The notes beneath the pieces were generated by a model. That model searched no databases and was not told the origin of the DNA. It saw only the letters and a program-made list of their open reading frames with translations. Both the position numbers and the translations under genes were made by a program. Of a DNA stretch of 64,000 nt, positions 52,479 to 61,596 are shown one piece after another (position 1 is the first letter of the stretch; each line of letters begins with the position of its first letter). Source of the DNA: Streptomyces netropsis (GTDB lineage Bacteria > Actinomycetota > Actinomycetes > Streptomycetales > Streptomycetaceae); assembly GCF_014203545.1 (NCBI RefSeq), contig NZ_JACHJG010000017.1:1-64000 (forward strand), in the 5' to 3' direction.

Positions 52479-54011
52479 GTGAGTACGAACCTGCCCGCCG
52501 CCTCCGACCGCGCGCGCACCGCCCGGCTGCGCGATGCCCTGCTCGCCGCCGCCTTCACCGCCGACGGCCTCCTCGATCTGCTCGGCGCCCCCGCCTACGC
52601 CGCGCTCGCCCGCAGCGAGACCGTCCCCGCCCTGCGCGCCACGCGCGGCGACAGCCCGCTGGAGACGCTGGTCCGGCTCTTCCTGCTGCAACGTCCGGTC
52701 GAGTCCGGGCGGGCCGCCGCCGCGCTCCCGATGGACGACTGCCTCGCCGACGGCTGGCTGGTCCGCGCGGACGGCGATCTCGTACGGGCGACCGTGGACG
52801 TTCGCCCGTTCGGCGGCCCCGAGGGGCAGGACTGGTGGATCGTCTCCGACCTCGGCTGCGCGGTCGGCGGGGCCGGCGGCATCGCCGGGGGCGCGGACGG
52901 CGCGGGCGGGGTGGACCGTTCGGAGCTGGTCCTCGGCGTCGGCGGCGCGTCCACGACCCTCGCCGGGATCACCGTCCGTACGCCCGTGGCGAGCGCCCTC
53001 GACCTCGGCACCGGCTCCGGCATCCAGGCGCTGCACGCCGCCCAGCACGCCACCCGGGTCACGGCCACCGACCTCAATCCGCGCGCCCTGCACATGACGC
53101 GGCTCACCCTCGCGCTGTCCGGAGCGCCCGAGGCGGATCTGCGCGAGGGCTCGCTGTTCGAGCCGGTCGCCGACGAGACGTACGACCTGATCGTCTCCAA
53201 CCCGCCCTTCGTGATCTCTCCCGGCGCACGGCTCACCTACCGCGACGGCGGCATGGGCGGCGACGACCTCTGCCGCACCCTCGTCCAGCAGTCCGCCGCC
53301 CGGCTCAACGACGGCGGTTACTGCCAGCTGCTCGCCAACTGGCAGCACGTGGAGGGCGAGGACTGGCGCGAGCGGCTGGCGTCCTGGGTGCCCCGGGGCT
53401 GCGACGCGTGGATCGTCCAGCGCGAGGTGCAGGACGTCGCGCAGTACGCCGAGCTGTGGCTGCGCGACGCCGGGGACCACCGCACCGCTCCGGCCGACTA
53501 CGCGGCCCGCTATGACGCCTGGCTGGACGAATTCGAGGCCCGCAAGACCAAGGGCGTCGGATTTGGCTGGATCACGCTGCGCAAATCCGGCTCGGACCGG
53601 CCGTCCGTGGTGGCGGAGGAGTGGCCGCACCCCGTCGAGCAGCCGCTCGGCGCGTCCGTGCGGGCCCATTTCGAGCGGCAGGACTTCCTGCGCGCGCACG
53701 ACGACGCGTCGCTGCTCGCCGCCCGGTTCAAGCTGGCCGACGAGGTCGTGCAGGAGCAGGTCGGACTGCCGGGCGCGGAGGACCCGGAGCACGTCGTGCT
53801 CCGCCAGAACCGCGGCATGCGCCGGGCGACCAAGGTGGACACGGTCGGCGCGGGTTTCGCGGGCGTGTGTGACGGCTCACTCAGCGCGGGCCGGATCCTG
53901 GACGCCATCGCCCAGCTCGTCGGGGAGGACGCGGTGCTGCTGCGCGACCGTACGCCCGAGTCGATCCGGCTCCTGGTCGAGCAGGGTTTCCTCACGCCGG
54001 TGGGCGACTGA
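52479..54011 (+). CDS. HemK/RsmC-like N-methyltransferase
   Basis: A 510-residue protein. After a helical N-terminal domain, the Rossmann methyltransferase region has ALDLGTGSGIQALHAA near residue 170 and the catalytic SNPPFV near 245. NPPF marks methyltransferases acting on the amide of Gln or the exocyclic amine of Ade or Gua. A Gly-rich insert lies near 130-145. The C-terminal 150 residues are a helical domain of unknown role. GTG 52479 gives the start. Substrate unknown; related actinobacterial genes sit next to topA. Confidence 0.88.
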   Translation: MSTNLPAASDRARTARLRDALLAAAFTADGLLDLLGAPAYAALARSETVPALRATRGDSPLETLVRLFLLQRPVESGRAAAALPMDDCLADGWLVRADGDLVRATVDVRPFGGPEGQDWWIVSDLGCAVGGAGGIAGGADGAGGVDRSELVLGVGGASTTLAGITVRTPVASALDLGTGSGIQALHAAQHATRVTATDLNPRALHMTRLTLALSGAPEADLREGSLFEPVADETYDLIVSNPPFVISPGARLTYRDGGMGGDDLCRTLVQQSAARLNDGGYCQLLANWQHVEGEDWRERLASWVPRGCDAWIVQREVQDVAQYAELWLRDAGDHRTAPADYAARYDAWLDEFEARKTKGVGFGWITLRKSGSDRPSVVAEEWPHPVEQPLGASVRAHFERQDFLRAHDDASLLAARFKLADEVVQEQVGLPGAEDPEHVVLRQNRGMRRATKVDTVGAGFAGVCDGSLSAGRILDAIAQLVGEDAVLLRDRTPESIRLLVEQGFLTPVGD

Positions 54012-54194
54012 GGGGTGCCCGTGGGGGCTGATCGGCCGAACGCGCGAGCGCCGGCCGGTCGCCTGCCGCCGCCGGGCTTCCGGCGCCGCCCGGACTCATG
54101 ACGGGCGGAAAAGGAGGGGGCGGGTTCTCGTCATGTTCGACGGGTTCACATCAGGTTCGCCCGTAGGCCTTGTGCGGGTGCCAGGCTGCCCGGC

Positions 54195-54392
54195 ATGGAG
54201 AGTGGACCCGCGGGCTTCGCCGGTACGGCCTTCACGCTGTTCGGCGGGGCGCTGCTGCTGTGGACCGGAGCGCGTGCGGTGCTGGGGGCACCTGTCGTGG
54301 AGGGAGTGAGCCCACGCGCCGCGGTATCCCTCTCCCTCCTCTTCGGTGCGGGCGCGCTCGCCATCGGGCTCTGGCTGCTGCTCGGCGCCTGA
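54195..54392 (+). CDS. Small two-segment membrane protein
   Basis: A 65-residue protein with hydrophobic segments at about residues 8-28 and 43-64, joined by a short polar loop. ATG 54195 is the only reasonable start, and upstream signals are weak. It lies between the methyltransferase and topA genes. Codon bias supports coding. No family recognised. Confidence 0.65.
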   Translation: MESGPAGFAGTAFTLFGGALLLWTGARAVLGAPVVEGVSPRAAVSLSLLFGAGALAIGLWLLLGA

Positions 54393-54726
54393 GCCCCTGC
54401 CGCGCGGGCGAGGCGGCCCGGAGGGCGAGATTCCGGCGGCCCGTCGACACGCAACGCGCCACGAGTCGGCACAGCCGATATAAAACGTGCCGCTTACCGC
54501 CGGAAACCCCCGTACGCACCGCTTTCCACACGGCCCCGGGGTGGCCTCCGACGCCCCCTTCGCACCTGCGGTGTGCCGGTCCGGGCGGCAGACAGGACGC
54601 TTGTCGGGTTACCGTTCGAGTGGCGTTGCGGGCTTTTTCCGTTTGACACGGGGGCGGGATGTACCGTCACACTCCGCAGCGTCACCGCAGCGCCCACACC
54701 GAGTGCCGACCGGAAGAAGAGCGAAG
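54393..54726 (+). promoter_or_regulatory. topA upstream region
   Basis: No supported gene in 334 bases. TATAAA occurs at about 54479-54484. A perfect TTGACA lies at 54643-54648; the best -10-like hexamer after it, TACCGT at 54662-54667, is only 13 bases away, which is too close for a relaxed promoter. Streptomyces topA is known to respond to supercoiling, and poor spacing would fit that. This remains inference. Confidence 0.4.
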
Positions 54727-57615
54727 TTGTCCCCGACCAGCGAGACCGCACAGGGCGGCCGCCGACTCGTCATCGTCGAGTCGCCTGCCAAGGCGAAGAC
54801 GATCAAGGGCTACCTCGGCCCCGGATACGTCGTCGAGGCGAGCGTCGGGCACATCCGTGACCTGCCGAACGGGGCCGCCGAGGTCCCGGCCAAGTACAAG
54901 GGTGAGCCCTGGGCCCGCCTCGGAGTGAACGTCGACGCCGACTTCCAGCCCATCTATGTCGTCAACCACGACAAGAAGGACCAGGTCAAGAAGCTCAAGG
55001 ACCTGCTGGCCGAGTCCGACGAACTCTTCCTCGCCACCGATGAGGACCGCGAGGGCGAAGCCATCGCGTGGCACCTCCAGGAAGTCCTCAAGCCCAAGGT
55101 CCCGGTCCGCCGGATGGTCTTCCACGAGATCACCAAGGACGCGATCCGCGAGGCCGTGGCCAACCCGCGCGAGCTGAACAAGAAGCTCGTCGACGCCCAG
55201 GAGACCCGCCGCATCCTCGACCGCCTCTACGGCTACGAGGTATCGCCGGTCCTGTGGAAGAAGGTCATGCCCCGGCTGTCCGCCGGCCGGGTGCAGTCCG
55301 TGGCGACCCGGCTCGTCGTCGAGCGGGAGCGCGAGCGCATCGCCTTCCGCTCCGCCGAGTACTGGGACCTCACCGGCACCTTCGCGACGGGCCGCGGCGG
55401 CGACGCCTCCGACCCCGGCACCTTCGGCGCCCGTCTGACCTCCGTCGACGGCCGCCGCGTCGCCCAGGGCCGTGACTTCGGTTCGACCGGCGTGATCAAG
55501 GAGGGCTCCACCGTCCTCCACCTGGACGAGGCGAACGCCCGGGCGCTCGCCGCGGCCCTCACGGAGACCCAGTTCTCCGTCCGGTCCGTCGAGTCCAAGC
55601 CGTACCGCCGCTCGCCGTACGCGCCGTTCCGTACGACCACGCTCCAGCAGGAGGCCTCGCGCAAGCTGGGCTTCGGTGCGAAGGCGACCATGCAGGTCGC
55701 CCAGAAGCTGTACGAAAACGGCTTCATCACCTATATGCGTACGGACTCCACCACCCTCTCCGAGACGGCCGTCCAGGCCGCCCGGGCGCAGGTCACGCAG
55801 CTCTACGGCGCCGACTACCTGCCGGAGAAGCCGCGCACGTACGCCGGCAAGGTCAAGAACGCCCAGGAGGCCCACGAGGCGATCCGGCCGTCGGGTGATC
55901 GTTTCCGCACGCCCGCCGAGACGGGCCTGACCGGCGACCAGTTCCGTCTGTACGAGCTGATCTGGAAGCGGACCGTCGCCTCCCAGATGAAGGACGCGGT
56001 CGGCAACTCCGTCACCGTCAAGATCGCCGGTCGCGCGAGCGACGGCCGGGACGCCGAGTTCAGCGCGTCCGGCAAGACGATCACCTTCCACGGCTTCATG
56101 AAGGCCTACGTCGAAGGCGCCGACGACCCGAACGCCGAGCTGGACGACCGCGAGCGCCGGCTCCCGCAGGTCACCGAGGGCGACTCGCTGACCGCCGAGG
56201 AGATCTCCGCCGACGGCCACGCGACCAAGCCCCCGGCCCGCTACACCGAGGCCTCGCTGGTCAAGGAGCTGGAAGAGCGCGAGATCGGCCGCCCGTCGAC
56301 CTACGCGTCGATCATCGGCACGATCCTCGACCGCGGCTACGTCTTCAAGAAGGGCACGGCGCTCGTCCCGTCCTTCCTGTCCTTCGCGGTCGTCAACCTG
56401 CTGGAGAAGCACTTCGGCCGACTGGTCGACTACGACTTCACCGCCTCCATGGAGGAGGACCTCGACCGCATCGCCCGCGGCGAGGCCCAGGCCGTGCCGT
56501 GGCTGCGCCGCTTCTACTTCGGTTCCGAGGGCGGGACCGCGGAGAGCCAGGTCGCCTCCGCCGCCGACGCCGGCAACGGCGACGGCGACCACCTCGGCGG
56601 CCTCAAGGAGCTGGTCACCGACCTCGGCGCGATCGACGCCCGCGAGGTGTCCTCGTTCCCGGTCGGTGAGGGCATCGTGCTGCGCGTCGGCCGCTACGGC
56701 CCGTACGTGGAGCGCGGCGAGAAGGACTCCGAGGGCCACCAGCGCGCCGATGTGCCGGAGGACCTGGCGCCGGACGAGCTGACCGTGCAGTACGCGGAGG
56801 AGCTGCTCGCCAAGCCGAGCGGCGACTTCGAGCTGGGCACCGACCCGGTCAGCGGGCACCAGATCATCGCCCGCGACGGCCGCTACGGCCCGTACGTCAC
56901 CGAGGTCCTGCCCGAGGGCACCCCGAAGACCGGCAAGAACGCGGTCAAGCCGCGCACCGCGTCGCTCTTCAAGTCCATGTCCCTCGACACGGTCACCCTC
57001 GACGACGCCCTCAAGCTGATGTCGCTGCCGCGCGTCGTCGGCAAGGACGCCGAAGGCGTGGAGATCACCGCGCAGAACGGCCGCTACGGCCCGTACCTGA
57101 AGAAGGGCACGGACTCGCGGTCGCTGGAGACCGAGGACCAGCTCTTCACGATCACCCTCGACGAGGCCCTCGCCATCTATGCCCAGCCCAAGCAGCGCGG
57201 GCGGGCCGCGGCCAAGCCGCCGCTGAAGGAGCTGGGCACCGACCCGGTCAGCGAGCGTCCGGTCGTGGTCAAGGACGGCCGTTTCGGCCCGTACGTGACC
57301 GACGGCGAGACCAACGCCACGCTGCGCCGTGACGACGACGTCGAGACGATCACGCCGGAGCGCGGCTACGAGCTCCTCGCGGAGAAGCGCGCCAAGGGCC
57401 CGGCCAAGAAGACGGCCAAGAAGGCCCCGGCGAAGAAGACGGCGGCCAAGAAGACGACGACGGCGAAGAAGACCGCCGCGAAGAAGACGGCCGCCAAGAA
57501 GACCACGACGGCGAAGAAGACGACGACGGCCAAGAAGGCCACCACGAAGAAGGCCGCGGCGAAGAAGACCACCGCCGCAGCCTCCACTTCGACGGGGTCG
57601 GCTTCGGGCGAGTAA
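54727..57615 (+). CDS. topA: DNA topoisomerase I with lysine-rich tail
   Basis: A 962-residue type IA topoisomerase that relaxes negative supercoils. The Toprim domain begins LVIVESPAKAKTIKGYLG and has LFLATDEDREGEAIAW near residue 100. The active-site Tyr lies in GFITYMRTDSTT near 338. The C-terminal part has four repeats of the type GRYGPYV (last copy GRFGPYV) instead of zinc fingers. The final 60 residues are an almost pure Lys/Ala/Thr tail, as in other Streptomyces TopA, which increases processivity. TTG 54727 is the start that fits the conserved SPTSETAQGGRRL N-terminus. Confidence 0.98.
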   Translation: MSPTSETAQGGRRLVIVESPAKAKTIKGYLGPGYVVEASVGHIRDLPNGAAEVPAKYKGEPWARLGVNVDADFQPIYVVNHDKKDQVKKLKDLLAESDELFLATDEDREGEAIAWHLQEVLKPKVPVRRMVFHEITKDAIREAVANPRELNKKLVDAQETRRILDRLYGYEVSPVLWKKVMPRLSAGRVQSVATRLVVERERERIAFRSAEYWDLTGTFATGRGGDASDPGTFGARLTSVDGRRVAQGRDFGSTGVIKEGSTVLHLDEANARALAAALTETQFSVRSVESKPYRRSPYAPFRTTTLQQEASRKLGFGAKATMQVAQKLYENGFITYMRTDSTTLSETAVQAARAQVTQLYGADYLPEKPRTYAGKVKNAQEAHEAIRPSGDRFRTPAETGLTGDQFRLYELIWKRTVASQMKDAVGNSVTVKIAGRASDGRDAEFSASGKTITFHGFMKAYVEGADDPNAELDDRERRLPQVTEGDSLTAEEISADGHATKPPARYTEASLVKELEEREIGRPSTYASIIGTILDRGYVFKKGTALVPSFLSFAVVNLLEKHFGRLVDYDFTASMEEDLDRIARGEAQAVPWLRRFYFGSEGGTAESQVASAADAGNGDGDHLGGLKELVTDLGAIDAREVSSFPVGEGIVLRVGRYGPYVERGEKDSEGHQRADVPEDLAPDELTVQYAEELLAKPSGDFELGTDPVSGHQIIARDGRYGPYVTEVLPEGTPKTGKNAVKPRTASLFKSMSLDTVTLDDALKLMSLPRVVGKDAEGVEITAQNGRYGPYLKKGTDSRSLETEDQLFTITLDEALAIYAQPKQRGRAAAKPPLKELGTDPVSERPVVVKDGRFGPYVTDGETNATLRRDDDVETITPERGYELLAEKRAKGPAKKTAKKAPAKKTAAKKTTTAKKTAAKKTAAKKTTTAKKTTTAKKATTKKAAAKKTTAAASTSTGSASGE

Positions 57616-57687
57616 CGACGTCGGTCGTCCGCGGGCGGACAGCCCTCGGACACCCCGCCGCACAGGGCGATAAACAGGGCAATACAC

Positions 57688-57720
57688 AGGGCGGTGAACC
57701 GGAACCCGGTTCACCGCCCT
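57688..57720 (+). terminator. 15-bp perfect stem after topA
   Basis: AGGGCGGTGAACCGG at 57688-57702 pairs perfectly with CCGGTTCACCGCCCT at 57706-57720 with a 3-base loop, 72 bases after the topA stop and 100 bases before the next start. Short CACAGGGC repeats precede it. Confidence 0.85.
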
Positions 57721-57819
57721 GTGGCGTGCGGGGTCAACGCGAAGCCCGGTCATCGCCCGGTCATATGGGGGCCTTCGGGCAGAGGATTGTGATTCGGTCA
57801 GTCCGGATAGGCTGGCAGG

Positions 57820-60800
57820 ATGACGCGAGCCGAGCAGCCAACAGTGGTGACCCCCACATCCGGCGCCCTAGCCGCGGATTCCCGCGAGCGCGCCGTACGG
57901 GCCCTGCTGCGCTTCCCGCCGCTCCGGCGGTTGTGGCGCGCCCAGGCCGTCGGCGGAATCGGGGATTCCCTCGCCCTCCTCGTCCTGATGCTGCTGTCGC
58001 TGCAAGCGGCGGTCGCGGCGGGTTCGTTCGGGGGCGGCTACCGAGGTGCCGCATTCGCCGTCGCTGCGGTCCTCGGCGCGCGGTTGCTCGCGACCCTGCT
58101 CTTCGGCGCGGTCCTGCTCGGCCCGCTCTCCACCCTCATCGCCCCGGGCGGCCCCCTCGACCGCCGCTGGACCATGATCGGCGCGGACGGGGTGCGGCTC
58201 GCGCTGCTCGCCGTCGCACCGCTGTGGATCGACTGGACCGAGGGCCGGGCGCTCGGCTGGCTGCTGGTCTCGGCCTTCGTCATCGGCGTCGCCGAGCGCT
58301 TCTGGACCGTCGCCAGAGAGAGCGCGGCCCCCGCGCTGCTGCCCGCGCCGCCCGCCGAAGGCGCGGCCGTGCGGCCGCTGCCGGACCACTGCGACGCCCT
58401 GCGGCGGCTCTCGATCCGTACGAACTTCGTCACCCTGCCCGTCGCCGCGGCCGTGCTCGTCGTCGTCACGCTCGTCGGCAATCTGCTCGGCTCGGGGATC
58501 GACTGGTTCCATCTGCACCAGGCGGCCCTCGGCTCGTTCGTCGCGGCCGGGCTGTTCGCGACCTCGATCGCGATCCTCCAGGCCCTCGAACTCCCCGCCA
58601 CGCAGACGCCCCGCACGCGCTCCCCGCTCGAGGGGCTGCGCCGCCCCAAGAACGCCCAGGGCCCCGACAAGGGCCGCACGGGCGCGATCCCGGTGCTCGT
58701 CCCGGCCTGCGCGGCCGTCGCGGGCGCGATCGCCGCGGCCGTCGGCGTCGCCGCCCTCCAGGCCGTCGACCTCGGCGGGGGCCCGGTCGGCTTCGCGCTG
58801 CTCGTCCTCGCGCTCGGCGGCGGCCCGGTCATCGGCATCCGCACGGCCCGCAAGGTGCTGCCCGGCTTCTCGCGCCGCCGCCTGCTGGTGCTGGCGATCG
58901 CCGTGACGGGCGTGGCCCTGCTGGCCGCGGGCCTGGTGCCCGATCCCACGACGGTGCTGCTGCTCGTCCTGCTCGCGGGGGTGTCCGCCGGCGTCGCCGC
59001 CAACACCGGCCACTCCCTGCTCGACCAGGAGACCGAGGAGGCCCGCCGGGCCCGGACGACCGAGCACCTGCACGCCGTCGTCCGCGTCGCGGTCGCGCTG
59101 AGCGCGGTCGTGGCGCCCCTGCTCGCAGCGGCCATCGGGCCGCACCGGCTGGCACGCGGCAGCTTCGTCTTCGCGCACGGCGGGGCGGCCTTCACGCTGA
59201 TGCTCGTCGGCGCGCTGCTGCTGCCCGTGGCCGCGCTCGTGCTCGGCAAGATCGACGACCGGGACGGGGTGCCGTTCCGGCGCGACCTGCTGGACGTGGT
59301 GCGCGGCGGCGACCCGGACCAGACGCCCTCGGGCACCGGCTTCTTCATCGCCTTCGAGGGCGGCGACGGCGCGGGCAAGTCGACCCAGGTCGAAGCGGTC
59401 GCCGAGTGGATCCGCGGCAAGGGCCACGAGGTGGTCGTCACCCGCGAACCCGGCGCCACCTCGATCGGCAAGCGGCTGCGCGCCATCCTCCTCGACGTCT
59501 CGTCGGCGGGCCTGTCGGACCGCGCCGAGGCGCTGATGTACGCGGCCGACCGCGCCGAGCACGTCGCCTCCGTCGTACGGCCCGCGCTGGAGCGCGGCGC
59601 GGTCGTCATCTCCGACCGCTACATCGACTCCTCCGTCGCCTACCAGGGCGCCGGGCGCGACCTCTCGCCGACCGAGATCGCCCGCATCTCGCGGTGGGCC
59701 ACGAACGGCCTGGTGCCGAACCTGACCGTCCTGCTGGACGTCTCGCCGGAGACCGCCCGCGAACGCTTCACCGAGGCCCCGGACCGGCTGGAGTCGGAGC
59801 CGATGGAGTTCCACCAGCGGGTACGGACCGGGTTCCTGACCCTGGCCGCCGCGGACCCGGCGCGCTACCTGGTCATCGACGCGGGCCAGGAGCCCGCCGC
59901 CATCTCCACGGTCGTACGCCACCGGCTCGACCAGGTCCTGCCCCTCTCCGAGGCCGAGATCAAGGCCCTGGAAGAGGCGCGGAAGGCCGCGGAGGAGGAA
60001 GCCCGCCGCAAGGCCGAGGAAGAGGCCGCCCGCAAGGCGGAGGAGGAGCGGCTGGAGCGCGAGCGCCAGGCCCAGCTCGCCAAACTCCGTGCCGAGGAGG
60101 AAGAGCGGCAGCGCCGCGAGCGGGCGGAAGAGGAAGAGCGCAAGCGCCGCGAGCTGGAGGAGGCCCGGCGGCGCGAGGAGGAGCGCCTTGCGGAGGAGGC
60201 CCGTCAGGCCGCCGAGGAAGCCCGGCGCCAGGCGGAGGAGGAGCGCAAGCGCCGCGAGGCGGAGGAGCGCGCCCACGCCGCCGAGCAGGAGCGGCTGCGC
60301 AAGCAGGCCGAGGAAGAGGCGCGGCTGCGTGCCGAGGCGGCGGAACGGCGCCTGGAGAAGCAGCGCAAGGCGGAAGAGGCCCTGCTGAGGGCCGAGCAGG
60401 CGCGGATCGCCGAGCAGGAGCGGGCGGCCGAGCGGGCGCGGCTGGCCGAGGAGGAGCGGGCGGCCGAGCAGGCTCGGGTCGCTGAGCAGGAGCGTTTGGC
60501 CGAGGAGGCCCGGGTCGCCGAGCAGGCTCGCCTGGCCGAGCAGGCCCGGGTGGCGGCCGAGGCCGAGGCCGCGCGGGTCGCGGCGGAGGCTGCCGCGGCG
60601 TCCGAGGCCGACGATTCCGAGGCTCCGACGGTCGAGCGGCCGGTGTTCCGCCCGTCCGACGCCCGCAAGGGCGCGGACGCACGCCGGAACGCGGACGCGC
60701 GGCGCGGCTCGGACGAGACGCAGACCGTTCAGACGCCGACGGTTCGTCCGGCCGACCCGCGTGATGCGGACTGGACGCGGAACGCCGACACGGCGGTGAT

Positions 60801-61476
60801 GCCCTCTGTCCCGCCCGTACCGCCTGCCCCGCCCACTGTTCCGCCCACGTCTTCGCCTGCCGCGAGCGGTGGCGGGCCGGACGACCAGCGGATCACCTGG
60901 GGTGTGGGGGGTCGTGGCGGGCGAGCCGCCGGTAAGCCCCAGGCCAAGGCTGAGGCCGAGCCCGATGCCAAGCCCGAGTCGGAATCCGAGGAGACCGCGG
61001 TCCTTCCGCAGCCTTCCGCCCGCACCACCCCGCCGAAGCCGTCCGTACCGCCCGGCGCGACGGATGACACGGCGGTGCTGCCGCCCGTGAAGCCCGAGCA
61101 GCCGGAGCAGCCCGAGCGGTCCGGACGGTCCGGACGGTCTGAGCGGTCTGAGCGGTCGGCGCGACCCGAGCGCGTCGAGCGCTCGGAGGATCCGGCGGAC
61201 CGGGTGCCGACGTGGCTCTTCCGGCCCGAGGACGACGAGCGGGGCAAGGCCCCGGCGGAATCGGACAGCGAGCGTACGCGCGAACTGCCGCAGGTCGGCG
61301 ACGGCCGGACCGGTGCCGATGGGTCGGACGGTCCTTCGGAGCCCACGCGCACGGACCACCGGCGCCCGGGATGGGCGGGGCGGACCCCGAAGAAGGACGC
61401 CCCCACGCTCGCGGACGAGCTCTTCGGCGACCGTGACGAGGAGGACGAGGGCCGCCGTCGGCGCAAGGGCAGGTGA
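57820..61476 (+). CDS. tmk: Membrane-protein/thymidylate-kinase fusion
   Basis: A 1218-residue fusion. Residues about 1-490 look like an MFS-type transporter with about 10-12 membrane segments. Residues about 505-705 are a complete thymidylate kinase: P-loop FEGGDGAGKST near 512, EPGATSIG, the DRY-equivalent SDRYIDSSVAYQG near 608, and RLESEPMEFHQRVRTGFL. Residues 706-930 are a long Glu/Arg/Ala coiled coil, and the rest is disordered with Pro/Ser and acidic stretches. The kinase makes dTDP from dTMP and is followed by holB, the usual tmk-holB order. No separate tmk is visible here. ATG 57820 is the start. Confidence 0.93.
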   Translation: MTRAEQPTVVTPTSGALAADSRERAVRALLRFPPLRRLWRAQAVGGIGDSLALLVLMLLSLQAAVAAGSFGGGYRGAAFAVAAVLGARLLATLLFGAVLLGPLSTLIAPGGPLDRRWTMIGADGVRLALLAVAPLWIDWTEGRALGWLLVSAFVIGVAERFWTVARESAAPALLPAPPAEGAAVRPLPDHCDALRRLSIRTNFVTLPVAAAVLVVVTLVGNLLGSGIDWFHLHQAALGSFVAAGLFATSIAILQALELPATQTPRTRSPLEGLRRPKNAQGPDKGRTGAIPVLVPACAAVAGAIAAAVGVAALQAVDLGGGPVGFALLVLALGGGPVIGIRTARKVLPGFSRRRLLVLAIAVTGVALLAAGLVPDPTTVLLLVLLAGVSAGVAANTGHSLLDQETEEARRARTTEHLHAVVRVAVALSAVVAPLLAAAIGPHRLARGSFVFAHGGAAFTLMLVGALLLPVAALVLGKIDDRDGVPFRRDLLDVVRGGDPDQTPSGTGFFIAFEGGDGAGKSTQVEAVAEWIRGKGHEVVVTREPGATSIGKRLRAILLDVSSAGLSDRAEALMYAADRAEHVASVVRPALERGAVVISDRYIDSSVAYQGAGRDLSPTEIARISRWATNGLVPNLTVLLDVSPETARERFTEAPDRLESEPMEFHQRVRTGFLTLAAADPARYLVIDAGQEPAAISTVVRHRLDQVLPLSEAEIKALEEARKAAEEEARRKAEEEAARKAEEERLERERQAQLAKLRAEEEERQRRERAEEEERKRRELEEARRREEERLAEEARQAAEEARRQAEEERKRREAEERAHAAEQERLRKQAEEEARLRAEAAERRLEKQRKAEEALLRAEQARIAEQERAAERARLAEEERAAEQARVAEQERLAEEARVAEQARLAEQARVAAEAEAARVAAEAAAASEADDSEAPTVERPVFRPSDARKGADARRNADARRGSDETQTVQTPTVRPADPRDADWTRNADTAVMPSVPPVPPAPPTVPPTSSPAASGGGPDDQRITWGVGGRGGRAAGKPQAKAEAEPDAKPESESEETAVLPQPSARTTPPKPSVPPGATDDTAVLPPVKPEQPEQPERSGRSGRSERSERSARPERVERSEDPADRVPTWLFRPEDDERGKAPAESDSERTRELPQVGDGRTGADGSDGPSEPTRTDHRRPGWAGRTPKKDAPTLADELFGDRDEEDEGRRRRKGR

Positions 61477-61596
61477 GACGGGGCAGCCGGCCGGTGAGCC
61501 CGCCGCCGGCCACGGCTGCCCGGCCGACGCGGGGATCGTTGTCAGTGCCGTGTCCCACAATGGGTAACCGCAGGACCAACAGCGCGGAGGACAGCC

